Below, in pieces: positions 50,801 to 62,400 of a stretch of DNA of 64,000 bases. The stretch is from Malachius bipustulatus. Lineage: Eukaryota; Arthropoda; Insecta; Coleoptera; Melyridae. The notes under the pieces were generated by a model. The model was not told where the DNA came from. It worked only from the letters and a program-made list of their open reading frames with translations, and searched no databases. Location of the stretch: the NCBI GenBank assembly GCA_910589415.1, contig OU342632.1:15255507-15319506 (forward strand). Reading direction: 5' to 3'. The translations under genes were made by a program, and so were the position numbers. The first letter of the stretch is position 1. Every line of letters begins with the position of its first letter.

Positions 50801-53800
50801 CTCCAAGATTCTTACTGTTTTTTTTTTAAATGGTGGTAGCGAAGTCTATCCAAACTCAATAAACTACATATCACTGCGTGTACATTATCATCGTATCTAT
50901 AGACTATAAAGCAACAAATAACTTCTCTCTTGTTTCACAAGCCTCCTTTTATTACAGGAACTTACTTGCAAAAATACTGTAGCATGTTCGAAAAACTGAG
51001 AATTTTCTGGAGTGTACTGCACAGTTAACTCTTTTCTTGGCAGAAAAGAGCAGATGAAGTGATATCACGTTAACTGAATGCATGTTCAAATAGTACAATA
51101 CCTATACCTGGTGGATATTTCCTCACCTCTTGTTTGTAAGAAGACGAGCTTGAAAACGCGTAGCATAACCAGGTTCAACTTTCAACTTTACTACTTTTTC
51201 GAAAAAAATACGTTTTTGATCACTGAGATTTCAAACATGTCAGAAGCACCTGCAGGTCCACATCTTCACCAATTATGATGATCTGTTCATAATAGGTACC
51301 TACTTTTGGAAAGAGCTGTTTTAATAATATCGTGATCTGCGTATATTTTATTATTTTTTTTGTTAAAAAAAATAATACAAAAACAGTAGAAATCTTAGAA
51401 AAGCTACAATAATTACTACAATAATATAATTACTACAAACTACAATAATAAATAGATTTGAATAACAGCAAATTTTATTTTCTTTGAAATCTATTCCACA
51501 ATATTTTGTTTGGGTGATATTAGGCGCAAAATGGGCAAAAATCGAAAAATTAGCGCAAAAAATCCGTTTCTTCGCATTGAGCACAACGCACGAGGCTTTA
51601 GTTAGAGCAAAATTGGTATTTTACTACTACCAATGATCCTAACAACATATTCAAAAATTAAAAATGCGTGACATTTTGCGAGGAATCTTGAAGAAATTGA
51701 CTGGGCTAATATAAATAAATATTACTTTTTTTTTATTTAAATTTAATATTTATTTAATATTATACAGGTGCTCGGCATATGCTTGTGCAAAATAATTCAC
51801 GGAGGTGATTCATAAGATCATTTTAAGAAAAAAAAAATAAGAACATGTGTCCTAAACTTCTTAACATTTAAACTACAGGGTGTTCAGAGCAAATTAGTTT
51901 TTTTACAGGTGTCTATATTACATATAGTGAGCTCTAAAATGTATAATTTATCTAATACCTTAACCAGCTAGATATTTTTGTGAAGTAAGGCATACACCTG
52001 GTGTGCATCAACAGTCATTTTTTAATACACAACAATCTGTATAGTAGAATTAACTTTAAAAAGTCAGATTTGACGTCTCACTAGCCGTCCGAATTAATAT
52101 TTTTAATTTCACCAGAAAATGTCAAACAGTTAATTGTCAAGTTGTGAACGAGCGTAAATTATTGAAGAAATCATTCAAACAATGAATTGGAGCGCTTACG
52201 TCAGTTTGAGAGCCACTGACAACTACATAAAATTTATTCACGTAATGACACTCTATCCTCTGTGTTGTGCATTTAATTCTCATTCAAAACCAATGTCGAC
52301 GTATACTTATTTATGCGGGATGGAGTGTTTAGACAAACTGGACGGTTTCTACGAGAACCAGTATATGAAACAAAATAAATCGAACTATCAAAAGGATGTG
52401 TATTCTTAATCGATACATATGACTTTTTAGACTTTATTGGACTATATTAACTTTACTAAGTGATGTTAGTGTGAGATTTGAGTTGAATATTTTTTTATTT
52501 TTTGATAAAGAGTAGGTATCTATGCCACTGCTTTTTCTCAAAAGAAGGAAAATTTTTGTTGTTTTAATTCACCTATGAATCGATAGGGCCTCATAAATTT
52601 TTTTCATAGAAAAAAAATCATTTATTTAATGGACCTAGACAGTTAGCCCTATGATTTCCATTCTATTAAAAGTTAGAGACTTTCGTTATAGTCCAATAAA
52701 CTCTAAAAAGTCATACGTATCGATTAAGAATACACATCCTTTTGATAGTTCGATTTATTTTGTTTCATATACGTCGTTTTTATAGTATCCGTCCAGTTTG
52801 TCTAAACACTCCATCCCGCATAAATAAGTATACGTCAACATTGGTTTTGAATGAGAATTAAATGCACAACACAGAGGATAGAATGTCATTACGTGAATAA
52901 ATTTTATGTAGTTGTCAGTGGCTCTCAAACTGACGTTAACGGTTCAAATCATTGTTTGAATGATTCCTTCAATAATTTACGCTCCTTTACAACTTGACAA
53001 TTAACTGTTTGACATTTTCTGGTGAAATTAAAAATATTAATTCGGACGGTTAGTGTGACGTCACATCTGACTTTTAATTAAAGTTAATCCTACTATAAAT
53101 GCTTAACGTGAGAGTGTCATTAGTGATTATTTTTAAATAATTATTTGACAAAGAAGGATGATGTTTAATAAACTCATTACATTTTGATAGTTAAAAATGT
53201 CAAAATAAAACTAATCAATTACTTTTTAAAGACGCCTTATTTTTTAACAAAAGGCAAATCATATGGCCCAGTGGTTTTCCCCAAGCGTTTGGGTATATTT
53301 TATTTTATTGAATTTTCTGGATAGTTGATGATGACACTTTTACACATTTTATCTTCAACTTGTCTTAAATTTTGCATCAGGTAAATTTGTTTTATTAATA
53401 TTAAAACTTTATTTAACAAAACATGCATGTTAATATAATAATTATTGATACCTTGCATGTTAAGCAGTTTAGTGCATACATTCATATGAATTTTTTTCTT
53501 AAAAGGACGTCGAGAACAGCCTGAAGTATTTTGCATAAATTTAGGGACGCTCTATAGATTATATTTTCAGGAAAAGTATAAAACTGTAGTAGAAAAATAC
53601 ACAGTAGCAGTCAGCGAAACACTGATAGAATATGGTCGACAAAGAAAATTTGGTTACCCTCTTGAAAGATTGCAGTTCGGTAACAGAACAAAAAATATCA
53701 CTTACAGGCTGGAATACTTATTTAATAGATTATTATTTCAGGACATTTTGCTATTCTTGAATACCATACCGATGAAATACTACCATATTACAGAATTACT

Positions 53801-56577
53801 TACGAGGATCTTAACTGGGATCTTTGTGTTTCAATGTTAAGGAAACACTCAGTATACTTACCCAGTTTTGATAATTTTGCGAGAAGGATATACGAATCTG
53901 GGATCATGGCCTATTGGGAAAATCAAGTTAGTTTATTAGATAAGTACATTAAGATATACGTGCCTAATGGAAATAAGTACTAACTTACATAGACTCACTC
54001 AGTAATAATTATTATCTATTTTAAATTCAAATTATAGCCTAGAAAGGCTATAATAAAAATGCTTGCTACATGTAAGGGGTGATTTTTTTAACCTGAAACT
54101 TTCAAATATCCCGAATATTAAAAAAAAAATGCATAATCAAAATTTAATCATTCTGCGGATGTAACACATTAGTGTAAAGATTAGTTACCCTCAGGGTTCG
54201 CCCGATTTAAATCATTTGATTTAAATCACGATTTAAATCAACGATTTAAATCAAGTGATTTTTTTATATTAATCAACGATTAAAATCAAAAAAATCTGAA
54301 ATCAGAAATACTACCTTTTTATCGAGTTTTTTATTTTCTATAATGAATTTTAATTGGTGCCACAAAAATCACACAATATTATACAGGGTGTCCCGTATCG
54401 TTATGTTCAAATTTTGTGGGCATATAGTAGGCTTATTTCTAAGCCTAAAAAACCTAAAAGTGGCAGGTCTATCTGCATTTGTTACGAAGTTAGAGGCCTA
54501 AGAAAATAATGTCTAGTAAATACCAGATTTAACTTTGAAAACCACATAAAGCTTATTTTATTGACCAAATCTTCAGTTTATCATGTGTTAAAAATGTCCT
54601 ATTCCTTGCTGAATACAAGCTTGTGCTCGGAGGCCTATTGCAAAAGTAACAGTTTTCTCGTCTTTTTTCGCGTACCTATCTCTTGACCAGCTTGCTGAAT
54701 ACGATCAAATAATAATTTCTCTCTGGTATTTAGTTACAAACACCAATTCCGAAATATGCTGGTGCTGCATCTATTTGAATCCTAATGCCATTTCGTATGA
54801 GCAGGGGAACCTCTACTCTCTACTAATGTTTATTTCGGTGACATTTACTCATGTGTGGCAATTTTTGTGGCTTACAAAGTTGAATCTTGTTATTTACTAG
54901 TCATAATTTTCTTAGGCCTGTAACTTCGTAACAAATAAAGATAGACCTGTCACTTTTGGGTTTTTTGGGCTCAAAATTAAGCCTACTATATGCTCAAGAA
55001 TTTTGAACATAACGATACGGGACACCCTGTATAGAAGGGTGAAGGGTACCATAAACCTCAGATAGTTATTATTATTGATGAAAACATTGAAAACATATTT
55101 TATTGCTTTCTTTTGAAACTTGACTTGAAACCTTCAAAGGGTGATCATAATTTATGTATTCCTGTTTTAAGTTTGAATAGATGCAGTAGGTAATTATGGG
55201 AACAACAAATTATTGTATCTATTATTATATTTCATCTCCTGCATCTTTCTTTTGATCTCACTTAGCTGGACTATATGAACTTGGATATAAAAAATAAACA
55301 ATAAAGGAAGGGGGGCTTTTTGTGATACTTCGGCGCCCTAAAGAATTCTTCATAAGTATAATTCATAAAAAATGTTTCTAACTTTTCTGAATTTTAACTG
55401 ATTCTGGTAAATAAATTTGTTTCAATTCTTAATTTGAATTTTATTATTTTTAATTATATAATTCAACAAAACCATAAGTGGAGAAAAAAATTACAAGAGA
55501 AAAACGCAAAATTCATGGTGTGGCGACCACTTGTTAGCCTTAACGAAAATATGAAACAAAAACTTCTCACATATCTGATGTGAGAGCGGAAAATAGATCA
55601 TACCACATTATTAGAAATTAAAAAAAAATTAAAGAAATCAAAAAAATCAAATAAATCAAAAAAATCACGATTTTTTTTGATTTTTTTAATTAAAATCATT
55701 GATTTTTGATTTTTATAAAAAAATCATGATTTTTTCGAACCCTGGTTACCCTTCCTTTTCCTTGTAAGTGAGGCGGGGGGGGAAGGTAAAAAGGTAAAGG
55801 CATGGAGGAAATTAAGGGTTTATGCACCCAGAAGTGACTGGGCCTTTAAAACCCTCTTTTCGCCAATCCCACTCGCCACCATCACCCCAATCGATCGCAT
55901 TTTATATTTCTCATAAACATTCGAAAATGAATCTGAAAAGTAGCGTAGGTCAAGCCAAGATCAAACCCACGACCTTGGGGTTCCGTCTCCAGAGGTTCCA
56001 GTTCCTTTACCACTGCAACGTGGGCTAAAAAAAGGTGGATTTGTCTCAATTTTTTCAAACTTATTACAGAATCGTAAGCCAGTAAGGCAACAAAAAAAAA
56101 TTGAATTGAAAATTGAAGAAAAAAGTCAATTATTTGTGGTGGGGAGGGGGTATAATTTTAGTACTAATAATATACTTCCTTGGCCGAATGATTCAATTTT
56201 GATTGTAGACATTTTTCGTAGGGTGTTTATTAATCGAGAGATTTGAAAGTTTCTGGTTGAAAAAAAATCAGGTAGGTATATTTGATTATAATAGTATAAT
56301 TATTATCATATTATTTAAAATATATAGGTACCTACCTATTCAAGATTACACTAATTAAATAATTTTACAGGTCACATATAAATACATGGATAACAACAAA
56401 CAAAATGTTATAAATTTCTTCTATTATAACCACGAAACGGACCATTCAGTTGTAAAATTGTCATGGAACCACATTCAGGGAGCTTTCGCTCTTCTTTTTC
56501 TAGGACTTGCAGCCGCTTCGTTGTCTTTTATTATAGAAAATTTCCTGTACAAGAGATCGAATGCTAAAAAGAAATAA
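38894..56577 (+). CDS. Ionotropic receptor gene B, 9 exons, 630 aa
   Basis: Paralog of gene A with identical exon lengths and intron phases. Exons: 38894-39566, 41762-41941, 45524-45617, 47251-47382, 47437-47646, 50343-50445, 53571-53679, 53742-53926, 56371-56577; joined frame open. I count about 21 replacements in 630 residues against A: three in the N-terminal exon, none in exons 4 and 5 (M1, pore, M3), six in the 37 residues of exon 7 (for example EKYTVAVSETLIEYG against QKYRVADIETLIEFG), two near M4. Introns are larger than in A because of extra transposons. The exon 3 donor is part of a 21-bp tandem duplication; only the upstream donor keeps the frame. Expected role: plasma-membrane chemosensory channel subunit; ligand unknown. 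The gene converges on frazzled. Confidence 0.9.
39815..40731. mobile_element. Foldback element, CAGTGC termini, copy 2, with nested MITE (intron 1 of gene B)
   Basis: Starts CAGTGCGCGAGAAAAG, ends CTTTTCTCGCGCACTG, flanked by TA; arms match the element at 28122-28880. A 147-bp palindromic insert sits at the centre (40224-40370) with ends GCCCGTATTCACAAACGA and complement. Absent from intron 1 of gene A. Confidence 0.85.
40895..41640. mobile_element. Long foldback element, CCGGATAGGTG ends (intron 1 of gene B)
   Basis: ACCGCGTGTCCCCGGATAGG at the left mirrors CCTATCCGGGGACACACGGT at the right; arms of about 330 bp with a short spacer near 41250-41290. One arm of this family is also present in intron 2 of gene A (15600-15795). 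Confidence 0.8.
42183..42664. mobile_element. Inverted-repeat MITE, AAGGGTGTTTCAA ends (intron 2 of gene B)
   Basis: AAGGGTGTTTCAATGGGAG at the left and the complement of it, split by an extra 90-bp segment, at the right (TTACTAACTCCCAT near 42540 and TTGAAACACCCTA at 42651-42663). TA-rich flanks. No coding content. Confidence 0.6.
43697..43988. mobile_element. Short foldback element (intron 2 of gene B)
   Basis: GGCTTGTCCAGTGAGTGTTG at the left is mirrored by CAACACTCACTGGACAAACC at the right; arms of about 100 bp around an AT-only centre. Confidence 0.7.
44690..44815 (+). repeat. Degenerate short tandem repeat, GAAACTGAA/CCTGGAAC type
   Basis: A run of imperfect short units such as TTGAAATTGAAACTCTGAAACTGAAGC and later AACCTGGAACCTGAAG. 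Probably a decayed minisatellite; reading frames across it are of repeat origin. Confidence 0.4.
45280..45475 (+). repeat. Dispersed repeat, partner of 28985-29360 (intron 2 of gene B)
   Basis: Contains the same ordered blocks as the intergenic copy, ending TAGTAGCAAGCAGGGCATGCTA just before the end of intron 2. Confidence 0.5.
45981..47206. mobile_element. Inverted-repeat element, about 1.2 kb, with internal insertion (intron 3 of gene B)
   Basis: GATTCATAATATGTGCGC near the left end mirrors GCGCACATATTATGAATC near the right; further in, GTCCGCAAAAGAACCG near 46055 pairs imperfectly with TTTGCGGACCCATG at 47112. Arms are interrupted by a block at about 46100-46650 with a GC-rich short palindrome around GACGCGTTAGCGG. 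The related sequence at 6470-6560 suggests a dispersed family. Confidence 0.55.
48661..49085 (+). mobile_element. LINE 3' end (pol C-terminus), copy in gene B intron 5
   Basis: Frame YRRRTNLEINEIIGEGDIVRF, LKWFGHIHRREPNDWMRK, RERPRLRW; then a stop and a frameshift before EDLGELRMEDWRK-type sequence. Same insertion as at 21262-21680, inherited through the duplication. Confidence 0.7.
49280..49928. mobile_element. Foldback element, CAGGRTGTCCCGTATCG family, copy 1 (intron 5 of gene B)
   Basis: CAGGATGTCCCGTATCGTTA at the left, TAACGATACGGGACACCCTG at the right, TA on both sides; 649 bp with arms meeting near the centre. Intron 5 of gene A shows the empty site (GAGATATAAAAATAAC near 21851), so this is an insertion after the duplication. 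Confidence 0.85.
52043..53093. mobile_element. Long foldback element, arms about 430 bp (intron 6 of gene B)
   Basis: Left arm from about 52043 (AATTAACTTT, then TCGGACGG-complement block) is mirrored by the right arm ending AAAGTTAATCCTACT at 53093. Both arms contain the same 75-codon reading frame (52182-52409 and its inverted copy), which has no recognised domain and is not taken as a gene. Not present in intron 6 of gene A. Confidence 0.8.
54192..55744. mobile_element. Non-autonomous hAT-type element with 8-bp target duplication (intron 8 of gene B)
   Basis: Inverted ends CAGGGTTCG and CGAACCCTG are flanked on both sides by GTTACCCT (54184-54191 and 55745-55752), an 8-bp target-site duplication as made by hAT transposases. 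The left subterminal part consists of GATTTAAATCA repeats. A foldback element (54384-55029) is nested inside. No transposase frame. Confidence 0.8.
54384..55029. mobile_element. Foldback element, CAGGGTGTCCCGTATCG family, copy 2, nested in the hAT element
   Basis: CAGGGTGTCCCGTATCGTTA and its complement at the ends, TA on both sides, 646 bp. Near-identical to 49280-49928, which it matches in inverted sense along its arms. Confidence 0.85.
55895..56025 (-). repeat. tRNA-derived SINE, copy in gene B intron 8
   Basis: Minus strand begins GCCCACGTTGCAGTGGTAAA and has the B-box-like GGGTTTGATCTTGG. The body may continue to about 55753, since that flank is missing from copy A only because the LINE replaced it. 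Confidence 0.6.
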
Positions 56578-56872
56578 ATGACCATCATCTAAGAAGAAAC
56601 ACCATAATTACATTAAAGTTGTTATAATATAAAAACTATGCACTTTGTATGGCACATAGATCTAGTATAAAAAAAAATGTATTTCAAATGTAATATGTTA
56701 CTAATTTTTTTCACAATAATAATAATTAATTGAACCGCTTGACAATTACAATAATCAATTTTGTAAATAACATCTCAAAAACCTTTTTTATGGGTTTGAC
56801 AGACAATCTCGGATAAACAAAAGTCTACTGTGGTTTTATAGGAACAAAGAAAAACTTCATTTATGCAATCGG

Positions 56873-59408
56873 TTTATTATATCAGTCACATTTATTTATT
56901 ATAATTTGTAGTAACACTACAATTATTATTATGAAGAGTAAAAAAGATCATAAAATATTGTGGATATTACAGTATATTACATTAACTAAAGCAAGACACC
57001 AGTAAGAGTACAAAATACTCAAATGTTCTCTTCAAGTATCTTGTAAGGCAAATTATGTCATGCCTGTTGCAAATAAAAATAATTAACCACGTAAATAAAT
57101 TAAAAGATCACACAGCACAAATATAAAAACTATTACTTAAAATTTATGTACTTATCGACATAAAACTAAATAATTATTTCCAACACAAACACTAGTACAT
57201 ACTGTAAAATTAAAAATAATGGGACACCTTTGAGAACCGATTTATATCACAAAATTAAGTTCGAATTCATCAATAAAAAGTATCGTTTTTAATTACTTAT
57301 ACCTAAAAAAAGGATTTCTTCTTTGTATTTACTAATATAAATAGTACATAATGTAAAATTTTGAAAAAAATTACCTCAAAGATATAAAAAATCATTATTC
57401 TGAAGTAAAACTGGTTTTCAAAAGTGACACAACTGTAAATTAAAATACTGATTCAAAATATAAGTTAAAGCAAGGTCTATCTCCTCAACAAATAATTCCA
57501 CCACCCTAGATGAAATATTGCTGTGAAATTACTTGTAACATCGCCCATCGGTTTTGAAATAATCATGTACCTACTCATTAGGGAGCTTAATTACTCTTTT
57601 CGTATATTATTTCTTCTTTAAAAATAGTAAACTTTACATGATTGAAGGGGTTTTTATGTTTCGACATGTGACAATAAATTGGAACATTATCACTTATACT
57701 TATCTGTATTTATATTTCTGCCTTAAATATTAATACTCTGTAAGATGAATTATGAGCAAGCAGTGCAGTATTCGTAATTTTCAGATTATGAAATTACGAA
57801 ATTTGAGTTTTACAAATATTAGTAAAATTACTGAAATTTAAAAAACATTACGAAAGAATCTGGATGGACACCATTGATCCTAAATTGTACGTATCATAAA
57901 TGGTATATTTATTTTACTGGAGAATATGTTATTAATGGGTGGAATTAGAGATTGTCTATAAGGCAAATTCCAACAGATACAATCATTCGGTTTTTTTTTT
58001 AGCAATCAATAATATCACACTGATGATATCATGGCAAGAAAATTTTATGTATATTGCAAATTGCAAGTAAAATAAAAAAATTAATGGCAGTAATATAAAA
58101 ATTAATAATAATAGTAGACCACAAATTCTCGTATTATCAAGGCAGTTGTATGATATCAATTTTTATCCTTACTTTTCTAATTAATACTCTGTTGAGATGT
58201 GAAAATATGGCATGTAAAACTGTAGGCCAAGCAAATGTTTGTACATAATACAAAATTTTATATCTAGATATGGCAAAAAGTGAAAGAAGTAATGAAAGTG
58301 TTTTCACCTAAATAATTATAGATATAAATACTAGTTAAATAGTACAAATGGCATCATAAATAAACAAAATATCACAAATACATGAAATTTCCTTATTACA
58401 AAAATTCGTTCTGAAATTCCTTAATAATGTTATTGTCCATAAGAATTACTTTCATTTTAGTTTCTTTTTCATTACTTCTTAATAGTTTTTAGTTATATAT
58501 TTCTGATATTATCTAAATCATGTATTATTATGTATGTAGTGCGAAGGAACAGATTTAAAAAATATATATAAATAATTAAAATTAATTTGTACAAATTATA
58601 AAACTTCATTAAAAATAAAACATAATTTAAAAGAATCTAATATCGCTATAAATGACATATAATTTTTATAAATAAAATGCAAAGAAATCATATCACTAAA
58701 ACATGATATGAAAATGCAAGACTATAATTTGATATAAGTACGTATATAATATGCATACATTTTTACTATACTTGTTTTACATAAAAATTTAAAATGTGGA
58801 AAGCTTCAAACAATAACATATTTGATTAATATAATTTTGTTAATGTTTCCAAGACCTTATAGAAAGATAACATGCAACACATAGGAAAAAACAGAAGGAC
58901 ATTATAATTAATAATATAATAATATTATGACTCCATATTATTATTAATACTTATTATGACTTCTGCTCACGACCGGTTGGTTATCTGACTGACTAGTTAT
59001 ATTTTATTAAAATATAAATGTTAAAATCTAAAATGTAGAAGTAGCTTTCGCTCTCCTATAATATTCATACAATTATTTAGAAATTTATCATAGAACAAGA
59101 CTTTAAATGCATGCACATTATAACATACGAATTACGATAAATGGTAATAAATAAAAATAGATGAAATGAAAGCTGCCGATTTCATGAACTCTTACAACAT
59201 CACTGTGCTATATTTATATAAATATCTCTGTACAAAAAACTTAAAACTAATCATCGTCGCAGTCACGTCCTACAAAATAATAATTTACGAAAGCAGTCTT
59301 GAATACTATTTAATATAGTACATTGGTAGGTAATAACAAAGTTTCAACGAGTCAACAATAACAACGCGAGCTAATCGGTTACTCGCTGGCGAATGGTTGC
59401 ATTGTTTC
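56873..59408 (-). other. Probable long 3' UTR of frazzled
   Basis: About 2.5 kb of AT-rich sequence after the frazzled stop codon without visible transposon ends or inverted repeats, in contrast to all neighbouring spacers. Minus-strand AATAAA signals occur at 56873-56878 and 56891-56900. The gap to the stop codon of IR gene B is under 300 bp, so the two transcripts converge. The UTR extent is inferred, not seen. Confidence 0.45.
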
Positions 59409-62400
59409 CTAGCATTCAAACTCGTTGTTGGACGTAGTGATTGCGTTCAGTGTGAGCATCAGTCCTTCCAAATTTGCCATTTCCTAATAAAATATTATAA
59501 TCACTATCATCAAACAAACAATAATAATTATTGCTACCTAATTCTATCATTTGGTGCATTTTTATTCTGGGGCCGTATGACTCTTAGCATAAATATTGTT
59601 TTTGCACTTTTGGGACTTATCCGCAGGGTCACTAATCCCCATATCCCAGATAAGGAGACTTTGACTATAGTTTTTAGCAAAAGGCAAAAGGGTCAATATA
59701 CACAGACTACTAAAGTGTTTATGAAATTATTTGTCCTGTTTGAATAAATTAGCAAAAATAATGTAAAAAAAGTTATCTGCCAAAGCCACAATGATCCAAA
59801 CTTCATAATCGCTGCATTGTTCCTACCTGTGTTGGAGCCATGTGCACAGAAACTTTCAGCTTTTATAAAATGGCAAAGGTCTGGCAGTGGCCAGATATAA
59901 ACACCGGCAGTGTTTATGTTCTCTGCAGTGATTGGATTTTTAGTCCAAAGCTGAATAAGGAGTTTTGGGAAATTTAGAAAGATTAACTATATTATTAACA
60001 TCGCTTGTATTATGATGGGAGGTGATATTTCTGAGTAAATAGATGAAGCTTTTCACACAGAACCTATACATATACCTATTTTTTAATAAAATGGTACTAT
60101 TCTGTGAAAAAGATTTTCTGTGCTTCGCATTATCGCATTCTCATCTTTCCAGTTTAGAAATTAAAGTTCTGTCCAACACATAATCACCATGAATTGTGTT
60201 CATGAAGCAGTTATAAGGAGTCATAATGCAAAAGCTGGTGAAAGAAGTTTCTGATCATTTACTATCTGCCACCATTGCAAGTCTTTTCTTGAAATGGTCC
60301 CACAGCTTTCAAGAGAAAGAGCAACTTGCTGTGAGAGGGTGTTTGTTGGATGATCTGTTAACAAGTAAATAAAAATTACAAGTTAATGATATGGCCCATT
60401 AACGAACCATCATCGGATAATTATTTTTAAAAACCATTCTAGCACTCCATTTCTTTTTGCATGTACCAAAAAAAAAAAAATAGCTTCATTAGATTCAATC
60501 AATGACATACAAAATTATTTCATGGTCAGCTCCAGTAAGAAAGCTTATTGGTAGTCAGGCATAAGAATATCACATAGGCAAAAACCGTCTAGACAAAAAC
60601 TATTTTATATCATTGCAGTTTTTTTTTTTTGCTTTCTCTCTGACTAAATTTCCAAATCCCACTTCTGTGATAAAAATGATGATTAATTACTGTCGGTGTT
60701 TTGAAAAAAAAATAATATAAAAGTCTCAAAATACTAATGTCTCAAAATACTAAAACCATATTCATTGAAAGGTTTCTATTGCAAAAGGGTTAATATTAAT
60801 ATGAATTAAAAAATCAACTTAAGCCTATTATTAAAGCACGAATTTTTACGGAATTAAATGGCAATTATTTAAAAAAAATCCTCCAATCTCAATCACATTA
60901 TTGTTTCACCAAAAGTTTCATAATTATTACATGAACAAAAGTCAAAAACAACAAACAACTCATACCTGATTGAGCTCTTCCGTAGAATTTGATGGCTGTA
61001 ATTTCTGTATTTCTTCATTAGTATGCGGAGGCGGATTAGTAACACTTATTCTTGATGAAGGAGTACTCGTTAAAGTACTCGAACTGCTAGATGGAACTTT
61101 CTTATAAGGCGAAGAAGTAGGCCGAACTGTTACTAAATGAACACAAAAAAAATACATGAATTAAATCTGTAACATATTTTCACAGCCCAGCTACTTACCC
61201 ATATGTTTAGGTGTACCGGGAGCTGAAATAGGGGGTGGAGCCGGCACCGTAAAACTCTTCAAAGGATGCCCTTGAGTCGTCAGTCGTTTACCCTGCTCGG
61301 CTAGAATTCCCATTCCTGGTGCATAAGCACTTGCCGGTACATGGGCAACTTGCGGAGGTTGACTAAAAATGAGACAGTATAACAACAAACAGTTCTGCAT
61401 ACATGTAACGAATCCTAAACTTACCTAGAAAACCCCAAAGTTCCCGGTTCATAGCAATGACCAGGGGTGTGAGTACCGTACGGGCTTTCAACCGTAGGAG
61501 CACTGGCTCCATCTACAGCAACATGTGCCCTTGATAATGAATAAGTAGTTCTAGGATAAGGAGGGCGACTAGAAGGAGTAGAATCTGAGCTCGTCTGACT
61601 TAACGTGGTCGTGTTAATTGGGGTAGCGATAGCTGTAAAACAAATTGAATGCTGAGTGTGTACTTTTTGAGATAAAAAAGATAGGGGCGTGGGAAAAGTA
61701 AAAAAGAAATAGCAAGCAATAGCGGCAAAACTTACGTTCTCTGGGTGGTTTTGAATCGACTGGCAGAGTAATCGGCTTTGATTTAACGGATCGTCTTAGA
61801 GTATCATCTGACGATGTACCTAGGGTGGCAAAAGCGAGATAGGTGCATAAACAGTAAAAATAAAAGGTGTGTTTATGAAATTAAAAACATAGCGTGCACA
61901 AGAGAGAGAAAAGTAAACCAATAATTCCCCCATCGTTCATAAAATTTTTAATGTGTAGTGAGTTACATTTCAGAGTTCCTGGATTTATCAATATTTAGAT
62001 TTAGAATAATGACACCTTAATTGGCAGAAATCCAGAAAATCATTTTAAAGAAACTGACAAATTTTTACAACAAGAGCAAGGTGAATGATCTTCAAAGCCA
62101 ATATGAAGACAAGGTTTTTTCTTTTTATTAGAAATTTCAAGCAAAAAGCATCTTTGATAATTTACATTGAAACATATTGTTTTTTTTATAGTGTTTGAAA
62201 TTATAGTTCACTCCGGGCTGTTTTGCAGTGGTCCATGGATATTTGCTCCGAAAGCTTCGTCTATAGCTGCAGTAGACATCATCAAAGGTTACGTGTGCGA
62301 AAGCGATGCTTCCACTCCTCGTGTTCACTGATAAGAGTTATCTTAATATAAATATCTTAATAAAACTGATAACTCTAATCATTGAACAAAGGTAGTGGAA

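Noticed and set aside
52182..52409. 75-codon frame starting MNWSAYVSL
   Set aside because: Present in both arms of an inverted repeat in opposite directions and without a domain; taken as non-coding transposon sequence.
54200..54260. CRISPR-like array of GATTTAAATCA units
   Set aside because: Units are palindromic subterminal repeats of a hAT element without regular spacers, in a eukaryotic genome.
59397..59747. 116-codon plus-strand frame
   Set aside because: Antisense to the frazzled P3 exon and its intron; composition of intronic DNA.
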